A stretch of 64,000 bases of DNA from Haematobia irritans (taxonomy: Eukaryota > Arthropoda > Insecta > Diptera > Muscidae): the NCBI RefSeq assembly GCF_050003625.1, contig NC_134397.1:225742537-225806536 (forward strand), given 5' to 3'. Each line of letters begins with the position of its first letter. The first letter of the stretch is position 1. Below, one piece after another: positions 33,093 to 44,480 of the stretch. The position numbers and the translations under genes were made by a program. Below the pieces are notes generated by a model. The model was not told the origin of the DNA, searched no databases, and saw only the letters and a program-made list of their open reading frames with translations.

Positions 33093-33180
33093 GAAAAAAA
33101 CGCTGAAAATTTTTTGGTGATCGGCCGAAACTGGGATCCAACGGCCCTTTGAATACAAGGCGAGAATGGTAACTATTCCT
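33093..33180 (-). mobile_element. SINE alpha head, decayed
   Basis: cgctgaaaattttttggtga, cggccgaaactgggatccaa and gaatacaaggcgagaatgg correspond to the minus-strand head of SINE alpha (compare 740-840). The A and B boxes are degenerate. Confidence 0.5.
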
Positions 33181-34059
33181 GCAATATTTCCATTTAAATA
33201 TCTGTTGTTGCAGTCTGGCCATGTACACCAGTAGCTATAAAAATCCCTGTCCCACTGTTTCGAGTTATTTCTCTACATAATATTGTGGCAAAATTGTTAC
33301 ATAGTCTCGAATGCCTAGGTTAACAGTTAGAGTAGAATCAGTAGAGGATTACTATCAAGCTCATTCAGCATATACACACAACTTTTTTTTTTTACTTTTG
33401 AGTTTAGTTCAAATTTTTCTCTCGTATATATGATGCTATTGTTGTAGTTGTTGCTTTTCTCTTAATCAAAATTGGAAATAATCTTATGAATTTTGGCATT
33501 TAGTTTGCATCACTGTGGCCAACAAAATAACGAGGTAATCATCTAAAATGATTTGTTATGTTTCCATATTAAAATATTATTTTTATGATTTTGGGGATAG
33601 CTTTTATTTTAGAATCTCATATATTTTTTTTTTGCTCGGTTCTTGTGAGGATTTGCCAGTGCTAACGAATTGTGAGTTATGGCTTTGGGCTATTAAAATT
33701 TGCCCATGTTTGTGTTTTAAATGATTTGCCAATATAGGATTATGAAGTAATATTTGGTTTAAGTTGTTAGTCAATATCTGCTGCGAGGAAATTTATGGTT
33801 TGGTATAAGGATTTGAACTATTTAGTAATCCATGGCAGTTGGACATTACAATAGTGTAGCATATTAAATGCTTCAATAGTTAGGGTGATTTAAATTTAAT
33901 TGGCAATGTTTTTGGTCTGATATTGTAATAATGAAGCTGACGATGTTAAACTTTTTTGAATTTCTATATGTAAAAATAGAAATTTTTGGGTGAAAATACC
34001 ATATATTTTTCAGAAAAAATGTAGTTGGTAATTTTTTTTAGGGAAACCACACGGATGAA
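33181..34059. other. No recognised feature
   Basis: AT-rich, with T-runs at 33385-33395 and 33627-33637. No coding signal or repeat match found. Confidence 0.4.
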
Positions 34060-34310
34060 AAAGACTGTTTTTCATATGTTTGGCTATAAACATTATATGT
34101 TTGGAACACAAATTTTTAAACACAATATTTTTGAGTGCAAGCATATAATGTTCATAAACTAGCATAACATGTTTGGGACATATATGTTAATATATTAGAA
34201 CATATTATGTTTGGGACATAAAATGTTTGTAAATATAATATGCTTGGATGCAAACATATATTAATTTAGAAATAGCCTATAAACATATATGTGTTTAGTA
34301 GCTTGGAGCG
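34060..34310. repeat. Family K repeat, part 1
   Basis: Repeated degenerate motifs acatataatgtttggga and gcaaacatatat. The same wording occurs at 36451-36745. Probably a short-unit AT-rich repeat; unit length is unclear. Confidence 0.55.
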
Positions 34311-34383
34311 CTATTTAACAGGGAGCGATATTGAATTAAGTTGGTGGTTGTTGCTTGTTATTACAAAATTAACATTTTATTTT

Positions 34384-34475
34384 CCCTTTGGCAATTGATC
34401 AGCTACTTCTTTGATCCTTACAAACTGTGTGGTCCGCTGTTCGAATCCCCGTCCGGCAAAAGGTAAAATTAAAAA
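34384..34475 (+). mobile_element. tRNA-derived SINE head (SINE beta), copy 2
   Basis: The B-box-like GTTCGAATCCC (34439-34449) is followed by cgtccggcaaaaggtaaaat, as in copy 1 at 10905-10990. The A-box is degenerate. The A-run after it is directly followed by family A copy 4. Confidence 0.5.
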
Positions 34476-34479
34476 AAAA

Positions 34480-36222
34480 ACAAGTATATACAGCACTACG
34501 TTCGGCCGGGCCGAATCTTAAATACCCACCACCATGAACCAAATATTAGGGTTTCCTTTGAAATTTCAGGAGGGCTTGAGGGCTTGAGGACTTGAGGACA
34601 CTTCCCGAAGATAAATTTAAAGATTTCACCTATGAGGACTATATCAGATTCTGGATTTATAAGAACCATTTTTGTTTGAGTTTTAGAGGAATCATTAACA
34701 TCTCTTGTAAGTGTGCAAGAAAATTATAAAATAACGTCTTAATTTGAAATCTTAAATCTGTGGAAGTAAAATCTGGAAATTTTACATTGAGTTTCAAGCA
34801 ATTTTCATGATCAGTGCGTCTTCTACACCGTCAAGAAGTGAAGTCGGTCTATATGGAGGCATTATCAAATGGACCGATAAAAACTTAATCCGATACACGT
34901 TTTTGTGAGCCTAAAATATCAGAATATTTACAAATTCAGGCAAATCAGATAAAAACTACGGTTTCTAGAAACCCAAGGAGTTAAATCGGGAGATCGTTCT
35001 TATGGGGACTATACTAAAATATGGACCGATACTCACCGTTTTCGGCACGCCTCTTTATGACCCGAAAATACCTCTAGATTTCCAATTTCAGGCAAATAGG
35101 ATAAAAACTTCGGATTCTAGAAGCCCAAGAAGTAAAATCGGGAAATCGGTCTATATGGGGGCTATACCAAAATATGGACCGATACTCACCATTTTCGGCA
35201 CACCTCTTATGGTCCTAAAATACCTCTAGATATCCAATTTCATACAAAATTGGATAGAAACTACGGTTTCTATAAGCCCAAGACCCAAAATCGGGAGGTC
35301 GTTTTATATGTGGGCTATACCAAAACATGGACCGATACTCACAATTTTTGGCACACGTATTTGTGGTCCTACAATACCTCTAGATTTCCAATTTCAGGTA
35401 AATTGAATAAAAACTGCGGTTTCTATAAGCCAAAGAAGTAAAATCGGGAGATAGGTCTATATGGGGGCTATACCAAACTATGGACCGATACTCACAATTT
35501 TTGGCACACCTCTTTATGGTCATAAAATACCTCTAGATTTCAAATTTCAGGCAAATTGGATAAAAACTACGATTTCTATAAGCCCAAGACCCCAAATCGG
35601 GAGGTCGTTATATATGGGGACCATACCAAAACATGGACCGATACTCACAATTTTTGGCACACGTATTTGTGGTCCTACAATACCTCTAGATTTCCAATTT
35701 CAAGTAAATTGAATAAAAACTGCGGTTTCTATAAGCCCAAGAAATAAAATCGGGAGATCGGTCTATATGGGGGCTATACCAAAACATGGACCGATACTCA
35801 CCATTTTTGGCACACCTCTTTATGGTCATAAAATACCTCTAGATTTCAAATTTCAGGCAAATTGGATAAAAACTACGATTTCTATAAGCCCAAGACCCCA
35901 AATCGGGAGGTCGATTTATATGGGAACTATATAAAAACCTGGACCGATATAGCCCATCTTCGAACTTGACCTGCCTGCAGACAAAAGACGAGTTTGTGCA
36001 AAATTTCAGCACGATTGCTTCATTATTGAAGACTGTAGCGTGATTACAACAGACAGACAGACAGACAGACAGACAGACGGACATCGTTATATCGTCTTAG
36101 AATTTCTCCCTGATCAAGAATATATATACTTTATATAGTCGGAAATCGATATTTCGATGTGTTACAAACGGAATGACAAACTTATACCCCCATCACCATT
36201 CTATGGTGGTGGGTATAAAAAT
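34480..36222 (+). mobile_element. Family A element, copy 4
   Basis: Complete copy with the TTCGGCC-G-GGCCGAA hairpin, atacccaccaccatg, a leader, about seven ~152-bp units, the longest CAGA microsatellite of the four copies (36049-36077) and ATGGTGGTGGGTAT at 36203-36216. Highly similar to copy 1. It follows an A-run of ten. Confidence 0.82.
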
Positions 36223-36349
36223 CATACAATTGAATAATTTCTTCTACAATGTTTGTATTACAGAAAAAGGTGCTAAGAACTAAAAAATCTCGTGGAAGTG
36301 AGAAAGATGTGGGGGAATATACAATTGGGCAGAAACAAAATTTTGAGCA

Positions 36350-36437
36350 TTCAGGTCGAAAACCTATGTTGTTAGCACCTATATTACCTGTTTATTTTCA
36401 TAATTCATTATGATTGTAAATATATAAATAAATAAAT
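36350..36437 (+). mobile_element. Short retroposon R, copy 1
   Basis: An 88-bp insert flanked by a perfect 13-bp duplication AAAATTTTGAGCA (36337-36349 and 36438-36450). It begins tcaggtcgaaaacctatg and ends in aaataaataaat-type tail. A 76-bp inverted copy lies at 57656-57731 with its own 13-bp duplication. The parent element is not identified; it could be a LINE 3' end or a small RNA. Confidence 0.8.
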
Positions 36438-36450
36438 AAAATTTTGAGCA

Positions 36451-36745
36451 CAATATTGTTTGGGAGAATTTTTTTTAAGCATATAATATTTTTGGGTGCA
36501 AAATGCTTCCAAACATATTATATGTTCACATAATAACATATTGTTTTTTGGAAGACAACATTATTAAATTTGGATGCAAAAATACAAAATGTTTGGAACT
36601 TAGACTACCCAAACATATATTGTTTAGACCAATATGCTTTCAAACATATTATATATTGGAAGAGATCAAACATATAAATGTTTGGGCAATACCCAAAAAT
36701 ATATATGCTTGAAGCAAAATATGTTTGGGAGTATATCTTACAGAA
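36451..36745. repeat. Family K repeat, part 2
   Basis: Motifs aaacatattatat, atgtttggaa and gcttgaagcaaaatatgttt recur, as in 34060-34310. Confidence 0.55.
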
Positions 36746-36759
36746 GCGATTTTTTGTGA

Positions 36760-37000
36760 GCGTGCACTTTTTACATTTTTGATACCATCTCAAATCCTTC
36801 AAACTTTTTGGGTGCTATGTTCCCATATACATGTAAATCGCATAGACATGTAAATAAAGTTCATTTATGATTTATCAGCCGATAGATATGTATAAGAAAA
36901 TGTGAGTTATGTTTTTTTTCGACTTAACAAGGGAAATGTGGTCATTTTGACCAATTTTGTCCAAATCGGAAGAACTCTGAGCCGACTTTGGCCCTACTTT
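36760..37000 (+). repeat. Family C leader relic
   Basis: gataccatctcaaatcct, aagttcatttatgatttatc, tcgacttaacaagggaaatg and tttggcccta follow the same order as family C copy 1 (12745-13130), heavily diverged. Confidence 0.55.
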
Positions 37001-37009
37001 ATTTATTAA

Positions 37010-37610
37010 TAAAATTTTGACATAACTTTTTATAGAAATAAAATTTTTATAAAATTTTGTATAGAAATAAAGTTTTGTCAAAATTTTGTATAGAAATAAA
37101 ATTTAGTCAAAATTTTCTATAAATATTAAATTTTGAGAAAAATTTGTATAGAAATAAAACAATGACAAAATATTGTAATGAATAAAATTTTGAGAAAATG
37201 ATGAATATAATGAATATAATTTTGTATAGAAATAAAATTTTGAGAAAATTTTCAGAAAAAAAATCGAGATAATTTTCTAAGAAATAAAATTTTGACATAA
37301 TTTTTTATAGAAATAACAAAATTTTCTACAGATATGAAAATTTGAGAAAATTTCCATTTTAAATTTTGAGAAAATGTTGTATAGAAATAAAATTTTGACG
37401 AAATTTTGTATAGAAATAAAAATTAGAGAAACTTTTCTAATGAAGTAAAATTTTGGGAAAATGTTCTATAGAATTAATTTTTTGAGACTAATTTCTAAGA
37501 AATAATTTCGACAAAATTTTCTAACAAATAAAATATTGCCATAATTTTTTATAGAAATAAAATTTTGTCAAAATTTTCTATAGATATAAAAATTTCATAG
37601 AAATTACATT
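37010..37610 (+). repeat. 29-bp minisatellite array M5 (left part)
   Basis: Same unit as M1, with its own variant block (gaaaatgttgtatagaaat, ttagagaaa, gttctatagaattaatttt) near 37366-37500 that recurs near 38158 and 38578. Confidence 0.9.
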
Positions 37611-38150
37611 TTTATTACATTTCATGCTAGCCTGATACCGAAACAGGCACGACTAATGTACGCGTTAGAATTGTTGTTGTATCCTGGAAACCAGTTTCTG
37701 TAAGTTGTCACATGTTTTTGTAGTTAACTGTAGAAACAATAAGCATTGTTCGGTTGTTCACCACTTAGGTGAATTCTAACAAATTAGCTTTCTAAAAATA
37801 AATTTCGTGTTGTTGCATTACTATGTAACAAAACGAAATAAAAATAAGATTAAAGGACTTGTAAGTTATACGAAAAGATGATGTACAGTGGGAGAAAAGA
37901 TGATTAAATTTGTAACAGGAAAATTCCTAGATGTTTTCTCCATAAGCAGTTGGCATAAAGGGCCCAAAATTGAGTTATCTCTCCCAGCCAGATCTATACT
38001 AAAGGCTGTGGAAAGGTTCATTCGCCCGAACCGAAACATGTACAGTCCAGGCGTGTATAGATTTGTATCTGGCGTTTTCTTTTCAATGGCTCTATTAACC
38101 ATGTTCCTTAATCTATATCTGTCCATAAACTTCGAAAAATAATTGTATAA
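37611..38150. other. Non-minisatellite segment inside M5, unidentified
   Basis: A ~540-bp block of ordinary base composition splits array M5. Both strands are open for over 80 codons around 37866-38142 (plus-strand frame from 37888, minus-strand frame from 38126). Neither protein is recognised. It could be an unrecognised insertion or the ancestral sequence of the array. Confidence 0.4.
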
Positions 38151-39041
38151 TTAGAAATGAAATTTTGAGAAAATGTTGTATAGAAATAAAATTTTGACAA
38201 AATTTTGTATAGAAATAGAAATTAGAGAAAATTTTCTAATGAAGTAAAATTTTGAGAAAATGTTCTATAGAATTAATTTTTTGAGACAAATTTCTAAGAA
38301 ATAATTTCGAGAAAATTTTCTAAGAAATAAAATTTTGACAAAATTTTCTATCGATATAAAAATTTGAGAAAACTTTCCATAGAAATTAAATTTTGAGAAA
38401 ATGTTGTGTAGAAATAAAATTTTGACAAAATTTTGTATAGAAATAAAATTTTGAGAAAATTTTCTATAGAAAAAAATTTCGAGAAAATATTCTAAGAAAT
38501 AAAATGTTGACATAATTTTTTATAGAAATAACATTTTTACAAAATATAAAAATTTTAGAAAACTTTCCATAGAAATTAAATTTTGAGAAAATGTTGTAAA
38601 AAATAAAAATTAGAGAAAATTTTCTAATGAAGTAAAATTTTGAGAAAATGTTCTATAGAGTTAATTTTTTGAGACAAATTTCTAAGAAATAAAATGTTGA
38701 CAAAATTTTATAAAGGAACAAAATTTTAGATAAAATTTTCTATAGACATAACATTTTGACAAAATTTTCTATAGACATAACACTTTGATAAAATTTTCTA
38801 TATAAATAAATTTTTGACAAAATTTTCTATAGATATAAACAATTGAGAAAAATTTTTATAGAAATTAAATTTTGAGAAAATGTTGTATAGAAATAAAATT
38901 TTGAAAAAATTTTGTATAAAAATAAAACTGTGAGAAAATGTTCTATAGAAGTAAAATTTCGAGAAAAATTTCTAAGAAATAAAATGTTGACAAATTATAC
39001 AAATCAAATTTTAGATAAAATTTGCTATAGAAATAAAATTT
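38151..39041 (+). repeat. 29-bp minisatellite array M5 (right part)
   Basis: Repeats the variant block seen left of the unidentified segment (near 38158-38290 and again near 38578-38690), so higher-order duplication included that block. Confidence 0.92.
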
Positions 39042-39089
39042 TGTTTTGTTATTGTTGGTTTTTGTTCTATAATCATTGTTGTTGTTTTT
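39042..39089 (+). mobile_element. Family D fragment (outermost left end)
   Basis: ttgttttgttattgttggtt and aatcattgttgttgttttt match the first ~50 bp of D1 and D2, after which family B copy 2 begins. No hammerhead remains. Confidence 0.75.
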
Positions 39090-40832
39090 ATACCCACCAC
39101 CATAGGATGGGGGGTATATTAACTTTGTCATTCCGTTTGTAACACATCGAAATATTGCTCTAAGACCCCATAAAGTATATATATTCTGGGTCGTGGTGAA
39201 ATTCTGAGTCGATCTGAGCATGTCCGTCCGTCCGTCCGTCCGTCCGTCCGTCTGTTGAAATCACGCTAACTTCCGAACGAAACAAGCTATCAACTTGAAA
39301 CTTGGCACAAGTAGTTGTTATTGATGTAGGTCGGATGGTATTGCAAATGGGCCATATCGGTCCACTTTTACGTATAGCCCCCATATAAACGGACCCCCAA
39401 ATTTGGCTTGCGAGGCCTCTAAGAGAAGCAAATTTCATCCGATCCGGCTGAAATTTGGTACATGGTTTCAGTATATGGTCTCTAACAACCATGCAAAAAT
39501 TGGTCCACATTGGTGCATAATTATATATAGCCCCCATATAAACCGATCCGCCGATTTGGCTTGCAAGGCCTCTAAGAGAAGCAAATTTCATCCGATCCGG
39601 CTGAAATTTGGTACATGGTATTAGTATAGGGTCTCTAACAACCATGCAAATATTGGTCCACATCGGTCCATAATTATATATAGCCCCCATATAAACCGAT
39701 CCCCCGATTTGGCTTGCGAGGCCTCTAAGAGAACCAAATTTCATCCGATCCGGCTGAAATTAGGGTCTCTAACAACCATGCAAAAATTGGTCCTCATCGG
39801 TCCATATTATATATAGCCCCATATAAACCGATCCCCCGATTTGGCTTGCGAGGCCTCTAAGAGAATCAAATTTTATCCGATCCGGCTAAAATTTGGTACG
39901 TGATGTTAGTATATGGTCTCTAACAACCATGCAAAAATTGGTCCACATCGGTCCATAATTATATATAGCCCCCATATAAACCGATCACCAGATTTGACCT
40001 CCGGAACCTCTTGGAAGACCAAAATTCATCTGATTCAGTTGAAATTTGGTACGTGGTGTTAATATATGGCCTCGAACTCCCATGCAAAAATTGGTCGATA
40101 TCGGTCCATAGTTATATATAGGCCCCATATAAACCGATCCCCAGATTTGACCTCCAGAGCCCCTTGGAAGAGTAAAATTCTCCCCATTCGGTTGGAATTT
40201 GGTACGTGATGTTAGTATATGGTATCCAACAACCATGCAGGAATTGGTTCCTATCAGTCCATAATTATATATAGCTCCCATTTTAACCGATCCCCAGATT
40301 TGACCTCCGGTGCCTTTTGGAGAAGCAAAATTCATCCGATCTGCTTGAAGTTTGGTACGTGGTGGAAGTATATGATATTTAGCAACCATGCCAAAAGTGG
40401 TCCATATCAGTCCATAATCGTACATAGTCCCATATAAACCGATCCCGAGATTTGGTTTTGGAACCTCTTGGAGGAGCAAATTTCATCCGAGTTGAAATTT
40501 GGTACATTGTGCTAGTATATGGTCGTTAACAACCATGTATAACTAGGTCCATATCGGTCTATAGTTATATATGGCCCTCAGATAAATCGATCCCCAAACA
40601 CACAAAAATTGGTCCATATCAAGTTCATAATTGTATATAGCCCCCATATAAGCGACACCCATATTTCAGTTCTGGCTCTCTACGTACAAAAAGTCCATAT
40701 CGATTCGTAATTATTTGTAGACTTAACTATACATAACTTTTTTGTCTAATATATACCATGTGTGGACTAAATCACAAGTTAGAAAACGATGTTAAGAAGT
40801 TTTAAGTTACCACAATCGAAGTAATTCGATTG
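39090..40832 (-). mobile_element. Family B element, copy 2 (head missing)
   Basis: On the minus strand the tail is at the left: ATGGTGGTGGGTAT complement at 39090-39103, taaagtatatatattctggg, and a GTCC/GTCT tract at 39221-39253. About nine to ten ~150-bp units follow (cggatcggatgaaatttgct, ggatcggtttatatggggg, gttgttagagacc). The leader follows to about 40832, where it stops ~110 bp short of the usual head, so the hairpin is absent. The 194- and 164-residue frames inside are repeat by-products. Confidence 0.8.
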
Positions 40833-42410
40833 GCAAAAGTGCGAAAAGGCTTCGAATTCTGTTGTGAAAATAGCGCCACGCATAGAGGCAAATTACGGGC
40901 ATTTTCAGCACTGCCAACAAACGAGAGTGCTGCCATTGCCCTGTTTCCTTCTTCGAATTCTTTTCTGCCCGCTGAAATGATAGAATTTTTTTAGGTTTCT
41001 GGTAACATTTTAAAAATGCGCATTCTGTACAGACAAAATGAAGGCAAAGCACTTTTTTCAGAAAAGAAAAAACCATTAGAATTCAGGGGTATATATACAC
41101 CAAAAAAAATTGTCGCTAATAGGGGGATCATCCATTCATTAGATGACAAAAAAAAAAAAACATTTTTTCATACCAACCGCAAAGATTTTTATCAAAAACT
41201 TCAAAATAAGATGTTTTTTAATTCTTTCCTTATAATGAAGGGAACATATTAAGACCACTTGTATACTTGTATGGATTACGTTTTCAATTCCAATCTAAAG
41301 AATGATAATCTGAGGAAGCAAAGTAGAAATTAAGAATCTGGGCCCGAACACAAGGCAATATGTCGAGTGACGTTTAAAAAAATCTTTATACGCTAACTAT
41401 TTTTTCTCCTTCAAAGTTGGTTTTAAATACCCATTTGGATTTTACTGTTTTGCATCCTTTTGGAAGTTCGACCAAAATAAGAGAATATTTTTGGTCACAG
41501 ACTTATGAATGCTGGCCACACTGAAGAATACTTAGACATCAATATAGTCCTGCTTAGCCTATTTGATTATTTACTTACTTTAAATTGTTCACTTATTCCA
41601 TTATCTAAAAATTTCGGCTTCCCCACTTTACACGCAAAGTTAATTAAGTCTCCTCTCTATGATTGTATACGAACAATTTATTATTTTGGTGTCCACGTTA
41701 ATCATTTGTTTGTGCAAATTCAATTAAGAATTTCAAGCCAACTTTGCGAACATTTACTTCGAAATATTTTCTGTCATTATTTAAATCCATCATCAAGCTC
41801 TGGCCAAGTGTTGACATTAACAACTTTATCTTAACCGACTTTAAGAGAAGCTAACCAAGACAGATATCTTGGAAGGACGATATTGTGTTTCAAAATATTC
41901 TTTCCAAATGTCGGCTGACACCCTGCATTGTTTAGCAGAGTTTTTGTTCAATTGTGATATGATGTGAATATTGTAGCTGTAAACCTCAGTTTCCTTTGAT
42001 AATGAAAACTTGAATAATTCAAGAATATTTACATTTGTCTCGACGACCAATACCTTCTAAGGATTGTTAGCACAGAGTCTTGAAGCTTCTTGCTTGCAAT
42101 GTTAGCACAACTACCATATCGTATTATTGTCGACTACATTGCCCTTAATGTTAGGCTGGGTTTTATGTTCATTGAGGAGGCAAATCTTATTGTTTAGGGG
42201 TTTTTTTTTCGTTTAGTTGCGAAATAGGGATGTCAATATAGGATTTGTTGTTTTAATTTCAATGGGTTCGAAATGTTTTATGCCAAAAATGAAAACTTGA
42301 AATTCGCGCCTTCAAAAGTAGCAAAAGTCTACTTTTCAAATTTTGAAGTCGAAAAGTAGGTGTTTCCAAATTTTTAAAAAGTCGACAAGTCGACTTATGG
42401 ATGCTCAGGA
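40833..42410. other. Low-copy region, no recognised gene
   Basis: A 109-residue plus-strand frame (41505-41834) and a few shorter ones are open but match nothing I know. An A-run lies at 41149-41160. Possible host intergenic or intron DNA. Confidence 0.45.
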
Positions 42411-43442
42411 GATTGGTCCTATACCGATACATGGACCTATATAAAACATATTTCGCATATACTTTACTGGGTTAGTAAATCCTCATGATCAGTGTTTCCA
42501 TTATTGAGAATTTTCCTTCGAGGATGGGTACTAAGTTTTTAAGTTGGCGACTTGGGGAGTTTCAAGAAATTGTTGGGATATTTTGAAACCGTTCTCATTG
42601 AATTAGGTCACGAAGTATTACAAATGGAGCATGTGGACAGAATTGGATGCAGAAGTTATTTTACCTACTATGGTAAAATAACTTCTGAAGGGTTTCAGCT
42701 CTAAATTTCCTTGACTATATCCTGCCATATATCCCATAAATATAGATATGACGAAGATGATTCATCGATCGATCGACTATTTTTTCGTGCAATTTAAAGA
42801 AGAAAAGATTTTTCGGACATACGAATCAGAAAACATTCGGTTTGTACCGATTGGTATTTTTATCACCGGTTCCCCTGGTTTTCTGGTCGGAAAGGTTGAT
42901 CATATTGAAACTCGTGATCTGATATTACAAAGGCATCAGACTTTTAATTCATAAGTATGAGTTTATTCTCTAAAGGAACGTCCACTTCCACGATCAAATG
43001 CCAACAAAAAAGAGGGGGACTTTTGTCGACCAATTTCAACTTTGCTTCAAGTTTAAAAGTCGGACAAGGGGAATCCCGTCCCAGTCAGGCCAGTCAAATG
43101 TTGCAAAAATTGGGGGATTTTTCTTCCAAAGACCACTATTAACTTTCTTCAAGTTTAAAAATATCGGGCAAAGGGTTAGGTCCCCCTCCCCCATCCAAGT
43201 ATCATAAAATCAGATAACCTATAATAATTTCATAACCTCCCCCCCACGTCAGTTCAAAATTTAAAACATTTTTAATTTTTTTTTTTTGGTGAAAGCATCC
43301 CAATTTGGATACAAGAGCTAGCAAAATACTGGCAAAAAATTGCGGCATGGAGACAAGGGCTATAGAGTCGAGCCAAATTTACTCGATTCCGAAATTTTTA
43401 TCAGACTCGTCTACGAGTACAAAGCCGACCCCATGTTATGCA
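42411..43442. repeat. Relics of families A and I with unassigned sequence
   Basis: 42411-42450 (gattggtcctataccgatac, atggacctatataaaac) is a family A trace. 42960-43260 (gtcggacaaggggaatcccg, catccaagtatcataaaat, ataatttcataacctcc) is family I. The stretch between has no call. Confidence 0.5.
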
Positions 43443-43625
43443 ATTAAATTCCATTTTTATACCAACCATTAAAGGTGATGAGAGGAAGGTGATGACAGTA
43501 CGATTCCATTTGTAACACATGGAAAAATTGATTTTCGACTATACCAAATATCAGGGAGAAATTCCAAGACAATCCAACGATGCCGTCTGCCATTCTGTCA
43601 GCTATAGCTTTGAAATTTGTCACGA
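43443..43625 (-). repeat. Family A tail relic (inverted)
   Basis: atttttataccaaccatt, ccatttgtaacacatgg, gattttcgactatacc, cagggagaaattccaagac and gtctgccattctgt follow the reverse-complement order of the family A tail (compare 3310-3485), with many substitutions. Confidence 0.6.
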
Positions 43626-43659
43626 ATTTTTTTTGATCTGGCAGCAGGTCCATGTTTTT

Positions 43660-43900
43660 GAGATAGTGAAACATGTTTATGACATCGTGACAGGTGATGA
43701 ATCATGGATTTACGTGTATGATCCCGAAATTAAACAGCAGTCCACTGTTCGACATCTGAAGAAGCGGTTAATGCGTTCAGATTCAGATGTTTTTGAGATA
43801 CCTCAGTTAGAGTGGCAAAAGTGTTCGAAAATTGGTTCAAATGCACGCAAAAGTTTACAGATCTTAATGGGGAAATATTTAGAAACCTTATAAAACGCTT
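43660..43900 (+). pseudogene. Mariner-family transposase relic
   Basis: In the frame covering 43519-43893, HVYDIVTGDESWIYVYDPE and then IKQQSTV match the strongly conserved mariner block holding the first catalytic Asp (TGDESWIY). After it the sequence jumps to a stretch resembling the C-terminal end (LEWQKC), so most of the catalytic domain is deleted. It differs from both the DD37E and Himar1-like elements in this window. No terminal repeats found. Confidence 0.6.
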
Positions 43901-44001
43901 TTCGATAATTAATATTTGTTTTGTTCTCTAATCCCGAAATATATATTATGGTTGGTATGAAAACCGCTAGGTAAAGTCCATCTTCAAGTCTATACCCTTT
44001 G

Positions 44002-44200
44002 TTAGGTTGGGTATGGTGACACTCTCAGGCTCACTAAGAATATTCTGTTCATTGTGATACCACAGTGGCACAGTGAACTTTTCTCGCTCAATGGTAAGAG
44101 GAGTTCCTCTTTATTGTCGGCTTTTCACATTACCGTTAAACCACTTAGAGAAGCTTAAAACTCAGATGGTACACCAGTAATACTGAGCGGCGGTAATTCA
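44002..44200 (-). mobile_element. SINE alpha, copy 2 (body and tail)
   Basis: Minus-strand order: ctgg-gtaccatctgag region, ttctctaagtggttta, gtgaacttttct-type middle, then gaatattctta-gtgagcctgag and a diverged taacctaac-type end. The tRNA-like head is missing or beyond recognition. Confidence 0.6.
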
Positions 44201-44364
44201 CTGTTGTGACTCATAAGTCTGACCTACGTAAGGAATCCCCATTATTGTAGGTTTCGACCCAATTCCAACTGACGATAGGTCGTCACTGATAGATCGCCGT
44301 TGAATTTAACCCTGAGGTAGGCGCCACAGTTTTAAGACTCGTACTTCGGCTCCAACAAAATCCA

Positions 44365-44480
44365 TGCCTCTATAGTCTTGGTAGGGACTACATCAATATA
44401 TGGAACCCTACTACCCATCTGCGAAGTTAACATGCCTGCACAAAAATAAAAATCTTTGACAAATTTCAGGACTATCCCCC
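44365..44480 (+). repeat. Family A tail relic
   Basis: gggactacatcaatatatgg, acccatctgcgaagttaaca, tgcctgcacaaaa and gacaaatttcagga match the unit-to-tail junction of family A (compare 3190-3280). Confidence 0.5.

Noticed and set aside
37625..37660. cctgataccgaaacagg, which looks like part of a hammerhead core
   Set aside because: It lacks CTGATGA, a stem II hairpin, and a cleavage triplet with stem I, so it is not a ribozyme.
41505..41834. 109-residue open frame in low-copy DNA
   Set aside because: No recognisable domain, no splice or start context, and biased toward AT-rich codons as expected by chance.
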